Shown: one piece after another, positions 14,637-16,217 of the stretch
How the letters are laid out: the number at the start of each line of letters is the position of its first letter
Position numbering within the stretch: position 1 is the first letter of the stretch
Assembly: GCA_014729055.1 (NCBI GenBank)
Contig: WJKO01000103.1
Coordinates: forward strand, 1 to 16,217
DNA from: Promethearchaeota archaeon
GTDB taxonomy: Archaea; Asgardarchaeota; Lokiarchaeia; Sigyniarchaeales; Promethearchaeaceae
DNA: 16,217 nt
Direction: 5' to 3'
Notes under the pieces: model-generated
Told to the model about the DNA's origin: nothing
Database searches by the model: none
What the model saw: only the letters and a program-made list of their open reading frames with translations
Program-made: the position numbers and the translations under genes

Positions 14637-16217
14637 TTAAATTAAATTTTTCACATCAAGACAAAGATTCTTCAAATGCTCATCCGACATATCAAGAATA
14701 GGTTCATACATAAATGAGTTGAGATGAATGTTCTCTGGAGTCATTAATATTACTCTTTCTAATATTTCGTTTGCCTGAGCTTTATTCTGGAATTTTTCTC
14801 TAAACAATTTGTAAAGTTTAACTGTTTGATTAGAAGAAATTCCAGACGTCACATCTGCATCATTAATCTTCCCTATCATAAATTCCTCCGCTTTTAATCG
14901 AATGGCAATTGACAAAACAATTTTATTTTCAAAATTTATCCCTTCAGGTTCTTTCAAACATTTATCCATTTCTTCATAAAGAATGTCTTTAATTATTCTA
15001 TTTTGATTTATTTGTTCTCCATTATCACCAAATAATTTTTTATAAATCGTCTCTAAGTCTTTTTCATTGATATTTGGAGTTTCTTTTCTGAAATGGAGTA
15101 ATGTTGTAAGTTTTTTATAGTCATCATCTCCCTTTCCTTTTGTATATTCAATCATATTTCGCATGAAAGGTATCGAGGCTATACGTTTTCTTTGATCAGA
15201 AAAGAAATTGGGTTTCCAGTCTTCAACAAATACATTCTTAATCCCATGTGCCTGTTTTAAAATTGTTTCATTACTGGATTTATAGGCCATATAACATTGT
15301 GAGTATTTAACAAATCGGCTATTTATTGTTCTAAAGAAGTCAAAGTTATGTGTTAATATAATTTGATAAAAATAGGGAGTTTCCGAAATTTCTTTTAAAT
15401 ATTCAATGATGGCATATTTGTTTTTGTAATCGAATGAATCAGCAATATCATCAATGACAAATAATGTTTCTTTTTCCTCCCGTTTTCTAGCCTCAATTTC
15501 AAAAATAATATTTAGTACATAAAATGCTTTTTTTTCACCTTGACTTAAGCCCCTTATTAGGTCATCCCTACTCACAACTGTTTTATCATTCCCGTCCTCA
15601 AAAATGAAATTTAACATTAACAACGGTTCCTGTCCTAGAATAACCTTAACCCTATTCTTTGCTTCTAATTTAAAAGGAACATAAAATCTTTCATTAAATT
15701 TTTCTATTGCTCTTTCCCATAGAGTTCTTTCTTTATTAGCTTCTTCTATTATCCCTTTTTCTCTCTTATCTACTTCTTCATATTTTTGAATAAGATCATT
15801 GTATAATTCTATTCTCGTTTTAAAATATGACTTCCAGATTTCTTCTTTAAACATTGCGAGATTATCTAAATGCGGAAGAATTTTTTCATTATTAGATAAA
15901 TACTCATTAAATTCCCTTAAATCTGCATTCCTGGATATTTTTTTTTCAATGATATCGTATTTTTCTTTTAATTCTTGATCTCCTAATAATATTTCCTTTT
16001 CTTCCTCAATTATTTTTTCAAGTTCTTCTTGACTATTAATAATTCTAGATTCATCTGCATTTAAAGTAACAGAATGCTTTGCGTCGAAAAATCCGTGTTT
16101 GGTTAAATTCTTTGCAATTTCAGAGGCATTATAGTAATTGAAATTTTTCTTGAAATAAGTAGATTGATCTAATAACTCATTATATTTTTCTATATAATCT
16201 CTAATCGCTTTCTGAAT
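14637..16217 (-). CDS. AAA_13/RloC-like ABC-type ATPase, C-terminal part (5' end outside window)
   Basis: The minus-strand frame stays open from the TAA near 14637 to the window edge, giving 526 visible residues; the ATG at 15854 is therefore likely internal. The N-terminal visible part has FFDAKHSV, then a charged coiled coil with ISRNADLREFNEYL. ATPase elements follow (visible-part numbering): signature LSQGEKKAF near 224, Walker B TLFVIDDIADSFD near 251-263, and H-loop ILTHNFDFFR near 287. These are the marks of ABC/SMC-like ATPases of the AAA_13 group, which includes RloC. The Walker A half lies outside. About 230 residues follow the ATPase, including R353-x3-E357 and LLH375, which may be a nuclease or effector domain (inference). 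The family is linked to phage defence through RloC/PrrC anticodon nucleases, but this protein is not proven to be one. It converges on the giant gene. Confidence 0.8.
   Translation of the reverse strand: MQKAIRDYIEKYNELLDQSTYFKKNFNYYNASEIAKNLTKHGFFDAKHSVTLNADESRIINSQEELEKIIEEEKEILLGDQELKEKYDIIEKKISRNADLREFNEYLSNNEKILPHLDNLAMFKEEIWKSYFKTRIELYNDLIQKYEEVDKREKGIIEEANKERTLWERAIEKFNERFYVPFKLEAKNRVKVILGQEPLLMLNFIFEDGNDKTVVSRDDLIRGLSQGEKKAFYVLNIIFEIEARKREEKETLFVIDDIADSFDYKNKYAIIEYLKEISETPYFYQIILTHNFDFFRTINSRFVKYSQCYMAYKSSNETILKQAHGIKNVFVEDWKPNFFSDQRKRIASIPFMRNMIEYTKGKGDDDYKKLTTLLHFRKETPNINEKDLETIYKKLFGDNGEQINQNRIIKDILYEEMDKCLKEPEGINFENKIVLSIAIRLKAEEFMIGKINDADVTSGISSNQTVKLYKLFREKFQNKAQANEILERVILMTPENIHLNSFMYEPILDMSDEHLKNLCLDVKNLI

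Noticed and set aside
1..16217. CRISPR array, tRNA/rRNA genes, transposase or integrase genes, integron attC sites
   Set aside because: No regularly spaced repeats, no tRNA T-loop consensus in a cloverleaf setting, no recombinase motifs in any long frame, and no paired attC core sites were found by eye.

Overview
The window reads as bacterial chromosome, AT-rich overall. The very large secreted protein has a signal peptide and no Gram-positive sorting motif, which points to a Gram-negative-type envelope. Its tandem C-terminal domain resembles, from memory only, repeats in giant proteins of deep-branching lineages such as Aminicenantes/Acidobacteria; this taxonomic hint is weak. TGA ends the kinase gene and the code looks standard.

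Layout: (1) 1-1821 (+) is the 3' part of an SbcC/Rad50-type DNA repair ATPase, with zinc hook, coiled coil and C-terminal ATPase half. (2) 1822-2492 has no intact gene; it holds a minus-strand scrap resembling an RHS/YD-repeat protein (2109-2273), a hairpin and a weak promoter candidate. (3) 2493-3986 (+) is a soluble eukaryotic-like Ser/Thr kinase with all catalytic residues and an unrecognised C-terminal domain. (4) 4084-4526 (+) is a two-helix membrane-protein gene broken by one frameshift and one in-frame TGA. (5) 4527-5316 is non-coding, except for a remnant (5031-5141) of the C-terminal end of a paralogue of the next gene, and a TGACA-rich possible operator. (6) 5317-14397 (+) encodes a 3026-residue secreted multidomain protein: Ig-like/Big_1, beta-propeller, FN3, choice-of-anchor-D, IPT/TIG, LamG and Calx-beta-like modules, ending in two copies of a ~240-residue unknown domain. 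(7) Right after its stop codon lies a GC-rich fragment of a TauE/SafE-type permease (to 14573). (8) 14637-16217 (-), converging on the giant gene, is the C-terminal part of an AAA_13/RloC-like ABC-type ATPase.

The intact genes do not form an obvious operon and no single pathway links them. The strongest theme is genome flux: at least four broken or truncated genes surround the kinase and the giant gene, and the giant gene changes base composition along its length. SbcC, the kinase and the RloC-like ATPase are types also found in DNA-repair or phage-defence settings, but nothing in the window proves a joint defence system.
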